Assembly (NCBI RefSeq): GCF_963676735.1
Contig: NZ_OY781464.1
Span: 3,629,001 to 3,693,000 of the forward strand
Direction: 5' to 3'
Source: an uncultured Draconibacterium sp.
GTDB taxonomy: Bacteria; Bacteroidota; Bacteroidia; Bacteroidales; Prolixibacteraceae
Length of the DNA stretch: 64,000 nt
A program made the translations under genes and the position numbers. The notes under the pieces were generated by a model, which did no database searches, was not told the DNA's origin, and saw nothing but the letters and a program-made list of their open reading frames with translations. Positions 18,839 through 27,310 of this stretch are shown here, piece after piece; positions within the stretch are counted from its first letter, which is position 1; the number at the start of each line of letters is the position of its first letter.

Positions 18839-19929
18839 AGATAAAAGCTATTACCAATTTTTTAGAAGATTTTGCACCGTTAAAACTGCAGGAATCATAC
18901 GACAATGCGGGGCTAATTCTTGGCGATAAAAACGCTGAAGTATCGGCAGCTCTGGTAACCCTCGACGTTACCGAGGCGATTGTTGATGAAGCCATTGAAA
19001 AAAAGGCAGGGCTTATTGTTGCCCACCACCCCATTGTTTTTTCGGGATTGAAAAAAATTACCGGCAAAAACTATATTGAACGCACCCTGATAAAAGCCAT
19101 TAAAAACGATATTGCCATTTATGCGGCACACACCAATCTCGACAGTGTTACAGGTGGTGTTAACGGTAAAATCTGTGAAAAACTTGGTCTTCAGGAATGC
19201 AAAATACTGCAACCTGCTGGAGGTATGCTTAAAAAACTGGTAACTTTTGTTCCGGTTGATCATGCCGACAAAGTGCGCGAAGCCGTTTTTGCTGCCGGAG
19301 CGGGTCAGATTGGCAATTACGACTCGTGCAGTTTTAATGCACACGGGCAGGGCACTTTCCGTGGAAGCGAAACAACAAATCCGTTTGTGGGTAAAAAAGG
19401 ACAACAACACTACGAAAACGAAATCCGTTTTGAAACCATCTTCCCTGATTATTTGCAGGGTAAAATACTAAATACACTTATTCAGTCACATCCGTACGAA
19501 GAAGTAGCCTACGATATTTATTCGCTCGACAATAAATTTGACCAGATTGGTGCCGGAATGATCGGTTTGTTACCCAAAGAAAAAAGTGAAACGGCTTTTC
19601 TTCGCCAGTTAAAGAAAACCTTTGATGTAAAAATGATCAGGCACACCGCCTTACAAGATAAAAAAGTGAAGAAAATAGCGGTTTGCGGAGGGGCAGGATC
19701 ATTCCTTTTAAATCAGGCAATTGCGGCCGGAGCCGACTTTTTTGTGACCGGCGATTTTAAATATCATCAATTTTTTGATGCCGAAAATAAAATCGTTATC
19801 GCCGATATCGGACATTTTGAAAGCGAACAGTTCACTAAAGAACTTTTTTATGAGCTACTTACAAAAAAATTCCCTAAATTTGCAGTCCATTTATCAGAGG
19901 TGAATACCAACCCGGTTTTTTACTCCTGA
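18835..19929 (+). CDS. Nif3-like dinuclear metal-centre protein (DUF34)
   Basis: A 364-aa protein of the long Nif3/YqfO class, with an inserted PII-like middle domain (about 125-235). Metal-binding residues visible are H64 and H65 in IVAHHPIVF, H99 and D103 in YAAHTNLDS, and His/Glu of GHFESEQF near the C-terminus. Family members form hexameric toroids and may act as GTP cyclohydrolase I type 2-like or metal-insertion enzymes, but the reaction is unsettled. It sits between a MerR gene (ATGA overlap) and a COG1579 gene, a grouping I recall as common in Bacteroidota. Confidence 0.92.
   Translation: MKIKAITNFLEDFAPLKLQESYDNAGLILGDKNAEVSAALVTLDVTEAIVDEAIEKKAGLIVAHHPIVFSGLKKITGKNYIERTLIKAIKNDIAIYAAHTNLDSVTGGVNGKICEKLGLQECKILQPAGGMLKKLVTFVPVDHADKVREAVFAAGAGQIGNYDSCSFNAHGQGTFRGSETTNPFVGKKGQQHYENEIRFETIFPDYLQGKILNTLIQSHPYEEVAYDIYSLDNKFDQIGAGMIGLLPKEKSETAFLRQLKKTFDVKMIRHTALQDKKVKKIAVCGGAGSFLLNQAIAAGADFFVTGDFKYHQFFDAENKIVIADIGHFESEQFTKELFYELLTKKFPKFAVHLSEVNTNPVFYS
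19875..19882 (+). promoter_or_regulatory. Possible internal -7 box ahead of the COG1579 gene
   Basis: TAAATTTG, followed by C, lies in the 3' end of the Nif3 gene, 77 bp before the next start at 19959. It matches TAnnTTTG perfectly but no convincing -33 box is seen, so an extra promoter is only possible. Confidence 0.3.
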
Positions 19930-19958
19930 TTTTTATGTTATAAAAAAATATTACGAGC

Positions 19959-20735
19959 ATGAATGCACCATATTCAAGGCAAGAAGACAAAGACATTTCA
20001 GTAGAAGAGAAATTACGCGCATTGCATGAATTGCAGAGTGTTGTATCTGAAGTTGATAAAATAAAAACCCTAAGGGGTGAACTTCCTTTGGAGGTTCAGG
20101 ATTTGGAAGACGAAATTGCCGGTTTAAAAACCAGGTTAATTAATCTTGATGATGAAATTAAAAACCTGGACACTGCAATTAACAACAAAAAAATTGCGAT
20201 TAAAGATTCGCAAGCCTTAATTGCAAAATACACCGAACAGCAAAATAACGTTCGTAACAACCGTGAATTCGACTCGCTTTCAAAAGAAATTGAATTCCAA
20301 AACCTGGAGATTGAACTTTCGGAAAAGCGCATTAAAGAGTTTACTGCAGAAATGGCTCAAAAGAAAGAGACCATTTCCGCATCGAAAGAGCAATTAAGCG
20401 AGCGCGAGGAAGATCTCGACAGAAAGAAAAATGAACTTTCTGAAATTACGGAAGAAACAAAAATTGAAGAAGAAAAGCTAAAAGCAAAATCGGAAAAAAT
20501 TGAGTCGTTTATTGAATCGCGTTTGCTTGCTGCTTTCAAACGTATTCGTAAAAATGCACGCAACGGCTTGGCAGTTGTAACCATTCAGCGTGATGCTTGT
20601 GGAGGTTGCTTTAACAAAATCCCACCTCAGCGCCAGTTGGACATTGCCAGCCGTAAAAAGATTATTGTTTGCGAATATTGTGGACGTATTTTGGTTGACC
20701 AAAATATTAACGTAGTTGAAGATATTGCTGAATAA
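19959..20735 (+). CDS. COG1579-type coiled-coil zinc-ribbon protein
   Basis: A 258-aa protein. Residues about 15-185 are a long charged antiparallel coiled coil (many E/K heptads). A C-terminal zinc ribbon follows with CGGC and, 23 residues later, CEYC. It is the Bacteroidota form of the COG1579/zf-RING_7 family, which is thought to bind nucleic acid or protein. It follows the Nif3 gene by 29 bp on the same strand. A very strong palindromic terminator follows its stop. Confidence 0.9.
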   Translation: MNAPYSRQEDKDISVEEKLRALHELQSVVSEVDKIKTLRGELPLEVQDLEDEIAGLKTRLINLDDEIKNLDTAINNKKIAIKDSQALIAKYTEQQNNVRNNREFDSLSKEIEFQNLEIELSEKRIKEFTAEMAQKKETISASKEQLSEREEDLDRKKNELSEITEETKIEEEKLKAKSEKIESFIESRLLAAFKRIRKNARNGLAVVTIQRDACGGCFNKIPPQRQLDIASRKKIIVCEYCGRILVDQNINVVEDIAE

Positions 20736-20747
20736 GCATTAATAATA

Positions 20748-20799
20748 TTTACAAAAGAAGAGCCGGTTCAAAATTTTGAACCGGCTCTTCTTTTGTAAA
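20748..20799. terminator. Perfect 52-bp palindrome acting as terminator
   Basis: The left arm (20748-20773) and right arm (20774-20799) are exact reverse complements over 26 bp, with GC-rich core GAGCCGGTTC and A/T-rich flanks that supply the U-tract. It lies 12 bp after the COG1579 stop. The arm is unusually long for an intrinsic terminator and has no built-in loop beyond AAAATTTT. Confidence 0.8.
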
Positions 20800-20811
20800 A
20801 AATTAGACCAT

Positions 20812-20845
20812 AAAAAAATCCTGACGTCCACTCCAGGATTTTTTT
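20812..20845. terminator. Bidirectional terminator, 12-bp perfect stem
   Basis: AAAAAAATCCTG (20812-20823) pairs exactly with CAGGATTTTTTT (20834-20845) around a 10-nt loop. Both strands end in seven T residues. The plus-strand gene is already terminated at 20799, so the likely user is a minus-strand transcript. Confidence 0.75.
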
Positions 20846-20912
20846 CTTCGCAGCCTATTCTTCTAACTTGATTGACTCTGCTATAAAGAGTTTGTTTTAC
20901 TATCAGGTTTGT
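20812..20912 (-). ncRNA. Candidate small RNA of about 100 nt
   Basis: A minus-strand transcript starting about 7 bp after the perfect -7 box TATATTTG (20926-20919) would end at the 12-bp terminator stem (20845-20812), giving roughly 100 nt. No start codon with a plausible peptide is in this span. A short CTCT/AGAG hairpin and an unpaired A-rich middle are visible. I cannot match it to a known RNA family by eye. The call rests only on promoter-like and terminator signals. Confidence 0.35.
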
Positions 20913-20918
20913 ATGATA

Positions 20919-20926
20919 CAAATATA
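20919..20926 (-). promoter_or_regulatory. -7 box of the candidate small RNA
   Basis: Read on the minus strand this is TATATTTG, a perfect TAnnTTTG. A TTTG -33 box is not evident, although a CCGGCAATTGCCAG-type palindrome lies just upstream (20929-20942). Confidence 0.4.
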
Positions 20927-21005
20927 TACCGGCAATTGCCAGTGCCCTATTTTTTTTTGCCTATTTAATTAGGAGTAAAGTTCCAATAATCAGCTCTATT
21001 CAGGT

Positions 21006-21046
21006 AAAAAATACCCGACAAGACCTTACTTGCAGGGTATATTTTT
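21006..21046 (-). terminator. Second hairpin downstream of the TPM operon
   Basis: ATACCC (21011-21016) pairs with GGGTAT (21035-21040), and CAAG (21019-21022) with CTTG (21029-21032). Six A residues on the left become a U-tract on the minus strand. It may back up the terminator at 21079-21106. Confidence 0.5.
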
Positions 21047-21078
21047 CTGATTCACACCAGGAAATCGTGGACAAAAAT

Positions 21079-21106
21079 AAAAGCCGTTTATTTAAAAACG
21101 ACTTTT
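21079..21106 (-). terminator. Terminator of the LemA-TPM operon
   Basis: AAAAGCCGTTT (21079-21089) and AAACGACTTTT (21096-21106) pair with one mismatch, about 50 bp past the stop codon at 21155. T-rich sequence follows on the minus strand. Confidence 0.6.
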
Positions 21107-21154
21107 CGAATACTGAACATTGTTTATTTCTTAAGCTAAATTAGCTTCTTGTTG

Positions 21155-21946
21155 TTACCAACTTCCACCGGCACCGCCTCCGCCAAAGCTTCCGCCTCCG
21201 AAGCCACCAAAGCCTCCGCCTCCAAAACTTCCGCTTCCCGACGAGAAATTCCCGAATGATCCCGACGAACGATGGCTGCCCGACATCATACCCATTGCCA
21301 ACCAAAACGGAAGGCTTCTTCCGGGCGAGTAAAACCGACGTCGGCGGCTTCTACCAAAAATAGTAATCAACAAAATAAAAAAGATGATGCCGAAAGGAAT
21401 ACCGGCACTACCTCCGGCTTCTACTTTTTCCTGGTAATTCTCGGCTGTATACTCTCCGCGCGTTATGTCCATTATCACACTTAAGCCTGCTGCCAGTCCT
21501 CCGTAGTAATCGTTTTGTTTAAAACGCGGAATCATTTCATTATTTACAATGGTTGAATTTAGAACGGCATCGGGCAATACTCCTTCAAGTCCGTAACCTG
21601 TAGCGATAAACACTTCTCCACGGCTATTTCCTATTTTTGGTTTCAGCAGAACTACAAGACCGTTATCAGTTCCCTGCTGACCAACGCCCCATTTTTCGCC
21701 AATTTTATAAGCATAATCAGCACGGTCGTATCCATCAAAATCGGAAACGGTAACCACCACAATCTGTGTGGAAGTTTTTCGGGCGAACTGCACCAGGGAG
21801 CTTTCCATTTTTTGCTTTTCGCCATCGCTTAAAACTCCGGCAAAATCATTTACCAAACGTGGCGGTTGCGGACGCTCAGGCAATTGTGCCAAAACACCTG
21901 TAGCTGTTAGCACCACTGCAAATAGTAATATTATTGTTCTTTTCAT
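21155..21946 (-). CDS. TPM-domain protein with membrane helix and glycine-rich tail
   Basis: About 263 aa from the ATG at 21946. The 11 extra residues upstream precede a clear signal peptide (MKRTIILLFAVVLTATGVLA) and are unlikely to be translated. A TPM domain follows (about 30-165: LVNDFAGVLSDGEKQKME, IVVVTVSDFDGYDRADYA and GLVVLLKPK). Then come one membrane segment (GIPFGIIFFILLITIF, about 182-198) and a tail of SGSGSFGGGGFGGF repeats ending SGGGAGGSW-like. This is the YgcG/TPM_phosphatase architecture. The enzymatic role is unsettled. It is the last gene of a LemA-TPM-TPM run. Confidence 0.88.
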   Translation of the reverse strand: MKRTIILLFAVVLTATGVLAQLPERPQPPRLVNDFAGVLSDGEKQKMESSLVQFARKTSTQIVVVTVSDFDGYDRADYAYKIGEKWGVGQQGTDNGLVVLLKPKIGNSRGEVFIATGYGLEGVLPDAVLNSTIVNNEMIPRFKQNDYYGGLAAGLSVIMDITRGEYTAENYQEKVEAGGSAGIPFGIIFFILLITIFGRSRRRRFYSPGRSLPFWLAMGMMSGSHRSSGSFGNFSSGSGSFGGGGFGGFGGGSFGGGGAGGSW

Positions 21947-22074
21947 CTGTTTAAAATTTTTTGAATTCTGAATGTTCAAAATCCCGATACATCGGAACAG
22001 GAACTCACATAAATTTTAATCATTCTTTTTTGTGAATTTAGAATGAGGAAAATTCATGTTCTTTTCATATTTTC

Positions 22075-22512
22075 TTATTTTCCAAACGAAATTTCGTCTG
22101 ATAATTCATTCACGTCATCATCCTGGTATGGGAAATGAGCTTTTAATTGTTCGCCTGCTTTAACAATTCCATCAGCTAAAGCTTCGGCATACTTACCTTG
22201 TTTTAATTTGGCAATCACTACATCTTTTGTCGATTCCCAAAAATCATCAGCAACCAATTTATTAATGCCGCCATCGCCTAAAATGGCAAATTTCTTATCT
22301 TCAACAGCCAGGTAAAAAAGTACACCGTTACGTAATTCCGTTTTATGCATTTCCAGTTTTTCGAAGATATAAGCTGCCCGATCAAGCACTTCGATTTTAC
22401 AATGATTTTCGATATGCACACGTATTTCGCCCGAAGTATTTGTTTCGGCTACACGAATAGCATTGGTAATTTGTAATTTATCGGCTTCGCTAAAATATTT
22501 ATAAACACCCAT
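22075..22512 (-). CDS. TPM-domain protein (soluble, short)
   Basis: The ATG at 22512 (MGVYKYFSEADKLQI) gives 145 aa. The frame extends upstream to 22587 with a lysine-rich, non-conserved stretch that I leave out. The protein is a TPM domain without signal peptide or membrane segment (SGEIRVHIENHC, NGVLFYLAVEDKKFAILGDGGIN). It lies between LemA and the membrane TPM protein, with gaps of 104 and 128 bp, so the three are likely one transcript. Confidence 0.85.
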   Translation of the reverse strand: MGVYKYFSEADKLQITNAIRVAETNTSGEIRVHIENHCKIEVLDRAAYIFEKLEMHKTELRNGVLFYLAVEDKKFAILGDGGINKLVADDFWESTKDVVIAKLKQGKYAEALADGIVKAGEQLKAHFPYQDDDVNELSDEISFGK

Positions 22513-22616
22513 GGTTTTCTGTTTTTTTTGCGGTTTTTGATCCTGTTTCCCTTTTTCAAAATACTCCTGCTTTCTAATTATCAACAAGGGTTGAGGCTTA
22601 CACCACCAAATTATTT

Positions 22617-23195
22617 TTAGAACTGAACTTCTGGTGCTTTCTCTGCTCCTTGCTGGGCTTCAAAGTATGTTTTCTTTTCAAAACCAAACCAGCCAGCATA
22701 AATCACACGTGGAAACTTTCTGATGTAAGCATTATAGGCTTGCGTAGTTTGATTGAATTTGCGTCGTTCTACAGCAATACGGTTTTCTGTTCCTTCAAGC
22801 TGAGCCTGTAAGTCCATAAAATTTTGGTTGGCTTTTAAATCGGGGTAACGTTCAACCACCACCATTAAGCGGCTAAGTGCCGATGACAAACCCTCTTGTG
22901 CCTGCGTAAATTGCTGAATGGTTTGCGGGTTCAGGTTTCCGGGATCAACGGTTACCGAAGTGGCTTTCGAACGGGCTTCAATAACTCCTGTAAGGGTTTC
23001 CTGCTCATGTGCGGCGTATCCTTTAACGGTATTTACAAGGTTCGGAATCAGGTCGGCGCGGCGTTGATAAACGTTCTCAACCTGGGCCCACGAGGCGGTT
23101 ACCTGTTCATCCATTTCAACCATTTTGTTGTAACCACAACTCGAAAATAAAAGTGCACTAACTACAGCTATCAATAAAATTTTTACTCTTTTCAT
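22617..23195 (-). CDS. lemA: LemA family lipoprotein
   Basis: About 192 aa from the ATG at 23195, because the signal peptide MKRVKILLIAVVSALLFSSC with lipobox FSSC starts there. LemA hallmarks follow: a coiled, helical body with WAQVENVYQRRADLIPNLVNTVKGYA, RYPDLKANQNFMDLQAQLEGTENRIAVERRKFN and YNAYIRKFP. The function of the family is not settled. It is recurrently encoded with TPM-domain proteins, as here. It is divergent from hutU. Confidence 0.94.
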   Translation of the reverse strand: MKRVKILLIAVVSALLFSSCGYNKMVEMDEQVTASWAQVENVYQRRADLIPNLVNTVKGYAAHEQETLTGVIEARSKATSVTVDPGNLNPQTIQQFTQAQEGLSSALSRLMVVVERYPDLKANQNFMDLQAQLEGTENRIAVERRKFNQTTQAYNAYIRKFPRVIYAGWFGFEKKTYFEAQQGAEKAPEVQF

Positions 23196-23358
23196 TTTTT
23201 GTATTTTTAAGAATGCCAACAAATATTTTTAAAATCTGCCAAATATCAGCAGTAAATTCGGAGAAAGGCGATAATTTACCGCTGTATTTCATAAAATTTA
23301 AGATTATTAGATTTTCATTCAGTCCAATGAAAACCATATTCCAATAAAACATTCAGCT

Positions 23359-25359
23359 ATGCAGAATTTCAGAGCAGCCATACTTCAAGGTATTCCGGAC
23401 GAGCTTCCATTACCCAAAGCCTACGAAACGGATATTAATCATGCCCCAAAAAGAAAGGCTATTCTTACAACTGAAGAAAAAAAACTGGCCCTAAAAAATG
23501 CCTTACGCTATTTCCCTGAAAAGTTTCATGCTGTGCTGGCGCCAGAATTTTTAAACGAGTTGGAAACATTCGGTCGCATTTACATGTACCGTTTTCGTCC
23601 GGATTACAAAATGTATGCGCGCCCGATTAACGAATATCCTGCAAAATCGAAACAGGCAGCTTCCATTATGCTAATGATACAGAACAACCTCGATTACGCC
23701 GTGGCGCAGCATCCACACGAACTGATTACCTACGGCGGTAACGGAGCGGTTTTTCAAAACTGGGCGCAGTACCTGTTAACCATGAAATACCTGGCCGAAA
23801 TGACCGATGAACAAACGCTGGTTGTGTATTCGGGGCACCCCATGGGTTTGTTTCCCTCACACCAAAATGCACCACGCGTTGTGGTTACCAACGGTATGGT
23901 TATTCCGAACTATTCAGGGCGCGACGATTATGAACGAATGAATGCCCTTGGGGTTTCGCAATACGGCCAAATGACTGCCGGATCGTACATGTACATTGGG
24001 CCGCAAGGGATTGTGCATGGTACAACCATTACGGTTATGAATGCTGCCCGCTTGCACTCGTCTGGGGATTTTGGCGGAAAGATATTCGTAACAAGTGGTT
24101 TGGGAGGCATGTCGGGGGCGCAGCCCAAAGCAACCGTAATTGCCGGAATGATTTGTATTATTGCCGAGGTGAATCCGAAGGCAGTGCAAGTTCGCCACAG
24201 CCAGGGTTGGGTTGATGAAATTTATACCGACCTGAATAAACTAATAGCACGTGCACTGCAAGCCCGCAAAAACAAAGAAGCTGTTTCCCTGGCCTACCAG
24301 GGCAATATTGTTGATTTATGGGAAAAATTGGCTCAAGAAAACATTCCGGTTGAGCTGGGGTCTGACCAAACCTCGCTGCATAATCCATTTGCCGGAGGCT
24401 ATTACCCGGCAGGATTAAGTTTTGAACAATCGAATAAAATGATGGCTGAAAATCCGGAACAATTTCGGGAAGAAGTTCACCACACCTTGTGCCGACATGT
24501 GGAGGCCATTAATAAACTCACCCAAAATGGTATGTATTTTTGGGATTATGGCAATGCTTTTTTACTGGAAGCAAGCAGAGCCGGTGCGAATATTACCAAT
24601 GCCGATGGTAGTTTTAAATACCCTTCTTATGTGCAAGATATTATGGGGCCACTATTTTTCGACTGCGGCTTTGGACCTTTCCGTTGGGTTTGTACATCGG
24701 GGAAAGCTGAAGACCTGGAAACAACCGATAAGATTGCTGCCGATGTATTGGATGAAATAGCGTCCACTGCTCCTGAAGAAATTAAAGGCCAGATGGAGGA
24801 CAATATTCACTGGATTAAAGAAGCCGGAAAAAACAAATTGGTAGTTGGCTCGCAAGCCCGTATTTTGTATGCCGATTGTAACGGGCGAACACAAATAGCA
24901 AAGGCTTTTAACGACGCCATTGCCGATGGCCGGATATCGGCACCAATTGTTCTTGGGCGCGACCACCACGATGTTTCAGGTACCGACTCGCCCTATCGCG
25001 AAACATCAAACATTTACGACGGTTCATCGTTTACGGCCGATATGGCTGTGCAAAATTTTGTTGGCGACGGATTTCGTGGTGCCACCTGGATATCGTTACA
25101 CAATGGCGGTGGCGTTGGCTGGGGCGAAGTAGTAAACGGCGGTTTTGGAATGACCATCGACGGTTCGGATGAAGCAGAAGCACGCCTGAAAATGATGCTT
25201 CACTGGGATGTAAACAACGGTATAGCACGCCGTAGCTGGGCTCGAAATAAACCGGCACGTTTTGCCATTGAACAGGCAATGAAAACAAACCCGGATTTAA
25301 AAATTACACTACCGGAAATAGCCAGCGAACAATTAATTGACAGCCTTTTTAAACACTAG
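23359..25359 (+). CDS. hutU: Urocanate hydratase
   Basis: A 666-aa enzyme of histidine catabolism that converts urocanate to imidazolonepropionate using NAD+ as an electrophile. The dinucleotide-binding stretch TSGLGGMSGAQPKA, the core GNGAVFQNW, the active-site region around FDCGFGPFRWVC and GSQARILYADCNGRTQIA, and the C-terminal WISLHNGGGVGWGEVVNGGFGM are all present. It is about 100 residues longer than the proteobacterial enzyme, the long form I associate with Bacteroidota. No hutH, hutI or ftcD is adjacent, so the rest of the pathway must lie elsewhere. Confidence 0.97.
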   Translation: MQNFRAAILQGIPDELPLPKAYETDINHAPKRKAILTTEEKKLALKNALRYFPEKFHAVLAPEFLNELETFGRIYMYRFRPDYKMYARPINEYPAKSKQAASIMLMIQNNLDYAVAQHPHELITYGGNGAVFQNWAQYLLTMKYLAEMTDEQTLVVYSGHPMGLFPSHQNAPRVVVTNGMVIPNYSGRDDYERMNALGVSQYGQMTAGSYMYIGPQGIVHGTTITVMNAARLHSSGDFGGKIFVTSGLGGMSGAQPKATVIAGMICIIAEVNPKAVQVRHSQGWVDEIYTDLNKLIARALQARKNKEAVSLAYQGNIVDLWEKLAQENIPVELGSDQTSLHNPFAGGYYPAGLSFEQSNKMMAENPEQFREEVHHTLCRHVEAINKLTQNGMYFWDYGNAFLLEASRAGANITNADGSFKYPSYVQDIMGPLFFDCGFGPFRWVCTSGKAEDLETTDKIAADVLDEIASTAPEEIKGQMEDNIHWIKEAGKNKLVVGSQARILYADCNGRTQIAKAFNDAIADGRISAPIVLGRDHHDVSGTDSPYRETSNIYDGSSFTADMAVQNFVGDGFRGATWISLHNGGGVGWGEVVNGGFGMTIDGSDEAEARLKMMLHWDVNNGIARRSWARNKPARFAIEQAMKTNPDLKITLPEIASEQLIDSLFKH

Positions 25360-25461
25360 CTTTATTTTTGTTAAATGAGGGTTTTGATTTATCTTGCTCC
25401 TTGAAAAATAATTTTCACTTGTAATTCCGTTTTTTTTAAGAACGAATAAAAAATTAATGCG

Positions 25462-26274
25462 ATGCCCGATCAACCAAAAGTCGAAATGTGCCCAAACTGC
25501 AACGCAACAGCAATAGTAAATTACTGCAGCCATTGTGGTCAAAAAATATATCAGCGCCGCTTTACAACAAGAGTTTTTTTTGCTGTTGTTGGTAATGCGC
25601 TTAATCTCGAACGTGGGATTTTACATACCATGGTTTGGCTGTTTCGTAAACCCGGAAAAGTATTAAGTGATTACCTTGCCGGAAAAACCAAATCGTACCT
25701 AAACCCCTTAAACTATATGCTTATTATAGCCGGGGTATATGCATTTTTAGCACTTTCGTTTAACATTTTCGACAACACTATTGAAAGCACCAATCAATTG
25801 CTGGGCAACGATCAAAAGGACATTCCGGCTGAAGCACTTGCTTTTCAGCAAAGTTGGCTTGCTACAGTAAAAAAATATATGAACCTTATTCCTTTACTTA
25901 TTGTTCCTTTTGCCAGTATTTTTTCAAGATGGTATTACCGCAAAAAGAAGCTCTATTATGGTGAGCACCTTATTTTAAACACCTATGTTTTTGCCCAAAG
26001 TATACTAATAACCACTCTTTTACTTCCTGTTGTAATACTTGCCTCTGAGTTAATTTCGGTTTTTCCGTTGATTACTACATTTTTTACTGCAGCATATTTT
26101 ACTTATGCTTACCACAGCTATTTTGGCAAATCAGTTGTTAATGCATTTTTTGGTGCTGTTGTAATGTATTTAGGAGGTTTTGTTGTATTAATGACATTGA
26201 TGATGATTGTTGTGATAATCTGGGTGATAATAATGGCTACAATGGGAATTAATCCTTTTGCTGCTGCCGGTTAA
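25462..26274 (+). CDS. DUF3667 membrane protein with N-terminal zinc ribbon
   Basis: A 270-aa protein. The N-terminus has a zinc ribbon with CPNC at 8-11 and CSHC at about 20-23. A DUF3667 region follows (RFTTRVFFAVVGNALNLERG, then LFRKPGKVLSDYLAGKTKSYLNPLNYM). Five hydrophobic segments make up the C-terminal part. The family is common in Bacteroidota and has no known function. The gene is convergent with the thioredoxin-like gene and separated from it by 271 bp. Confidence 0.88.
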   Translation: MPDQPKVEMCPNCNATAIVNYCSHCGQKIYQRRFTTRVFFAVVGNALNLERGILHTMVWLFRKPGKVLSDYLAGKTKSYLNPLNYMLIIAGVYAFLALSFNIFDNTIESTNQLLGNDQKDIPAEALAFQQSWLATVKKYMNLIPLLIVPFASIFSRWYYRKKKLYYGEHLILNTYVFAQSILITTLLLPVVILASELISVFPLITTFFTAAYFTYAYHSYFGKSVVNAFFGAVVMYLGGFVVLMTLMMIVVIIWVIIMATMGINPFAAAG

Positions 26275-26545
26275 TAGGTCTCACTCTTATTGAATTACAA
26301 CAACCTTTTCCTTAGCAAGAAATGTAACTTTAATGGATAATCTTATTCCTACCCGAAAAGTTGGAAGACGACTAAATCGCAATTTTTAAATCACTCCTCT
26401 TCGTCTAGTTACGTTAATTATATTCCGCAAAACGCTTACTTATATTAGATTAATAAGTTAACAAAAGGAATATCCAGAGATCCATATTTAAGATTACCAA
26501 CCTTTAAGCTTTAACATATATCAATTCAAGGCAATAACCCAAAAA
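26275..26545. other. 271-bp convergent gap with nothing recognisable
   Basis: AT-rich sequence between the convergent DUF3667 and thioredoxin-like genes. No strong terminator hairpin, RNA gene, repeat or credible frame is visible. Confidence 0.5.
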
Positions 26546-26878
26546 TCAATCGAACAGCAAACCATAATAACGAGCAATTTCGCGCTGAAGTTCGTCTACG
26601 CCAATAGCCCGGCTTTTGCGAATAGTTTCGTTACCATCAAAAAAAACAATTATTGTTGGAGCTATAAATACGCTGTTTTGCGCAGCTACTTCAGGCAACA
26701 CATCTGATTGCACATAAATCAATTGCATTTTCGGGAATATAGCTGTTGCCATTTCTTCCACTTTTGGTTTTAACACCTTACAAACCGAACAGGCATCGGT
26801 TGAAAAATAAACCAACATTGCTACCTGTTCTTCTTTCAGGCGCAAAAACTCATCTAACGATTTTATTTCATTGAACAT
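26546..26878 (-). CDS. Thioredoxin-family protein
   Basis: A 110-aa thioredoxin-fold protein with redox motif C-S-V-C in STDACSVCKVLKP (about 29-32) and the cis-Pro strand IAPTIIVFFDG. There is no signal peptide, so it is cytosolic. It is the last gene of the porV-ispF-CoA-binding run, 69 bp after the CoA-binding gene. The active-site dipeptide SV is unlike the GP of TrxA, which suggests a dedicated partner. A second, classical thioredoxin is at 36 kb. Confidence 0.88.
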   Translation of the reverse strand: MFNEIKSLDEFLRLKEEQVAMLVYFSTDACSVCKVLKPKVEEMATAIFPKMQLIYVQSDVLPEVAAQNSVFIAPTIIVFFDGNETIRKSRAIGVDELQREIARYYGLLFD

Positions 26879-26947
26879 GATCAGAACATTTTAAGCATCC
26901 TTGTTCGACTCCCTTCACCCTGACAATAGGTTAAGCGCAATTAAAAC

Positions 26948-27310
26948 CTAGTAATTTCCGATGCTTAGCAAAACCAATGTACAGGCCTCTTCTGCTCTAA
27001 TTCCACTTGCAGAAAGTTGTGCTGCGAATTCAGGATTTTCAGTACCTGGATTAAAAATTACACGTTCGGGGTTCAGTTTTATAATCGCATTGTAATATTC
27101 GGTCTGGTGCCTTGGCCCCAGGTAAAGCGTAACGGTATGCACCTGTTCGGTGGCAGGAAATGTCGTTTGAATGGAAACATCATTAACCTGCCCCTCGCGT
27201 TTAGCCAAAGCTATTACCTCATGCTGATGGCTGCGTAAAGCCATAATTGCTTTATTTGAATAACGTTCGGGGTTTTCGCTGGCACCGATTACCAGTGTTT
27301 TTTTACTCAT
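26948..27310 (-). CDS. CoA-binding domain protein (YccU-like)
   Basis: A 120-aa single Rossmann domain of the CoA_binding_2 family. The nucleotide loop VIGASENPERYSNKA, the strand VHTVTLYLGP and the GTENPEF motif are present. Related proteins bind CoA and are often CoAlated or act in persister metabolism, but the role here is unknown. It starts immediately after the ispF stop (TAAATG), so the two are coupled. Confidence 0.88.
   Translation of the reverse strand: MSKKTLVIGASENPERYSNKAIMALRSHQHEVIALAKREGQVNDVSIQTTFPATEQVHTVTLYLGPRHQTEYYNAIIKLNPERVIFNPGTENPEFAAQLSASGIRAEEACTLVLLSIGNY

Larger units (their letters stand above)
20736..21154. other. 419-bp gene-free region holding four hairpins and a possible small RNA
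   Basis: No protein-coding frame is credible here. From left to right there is a 52-bp palindrome (20748-20799), a perfect 12-bp terminator stem (20812-20845), a minus-strand -7 box (20919-20926), a terminator-like hairpin (21006-21046) and the terminator of the TPM operon (21079-21106). The remaining bases show nothing further. Confidence 0.7.

Noticed and set aside
18913..19410. 165-codon open frame on the minus strand
   Set aside because: Antisense to the Nif3 gene, which has complete metal-binding motifs.
23359..25359. Histidine-utilisation operon
   Set aside because: Only hutU is present. The neighbours (LemA/TPM and DUF3667) are unrelated to histidine catabolism.
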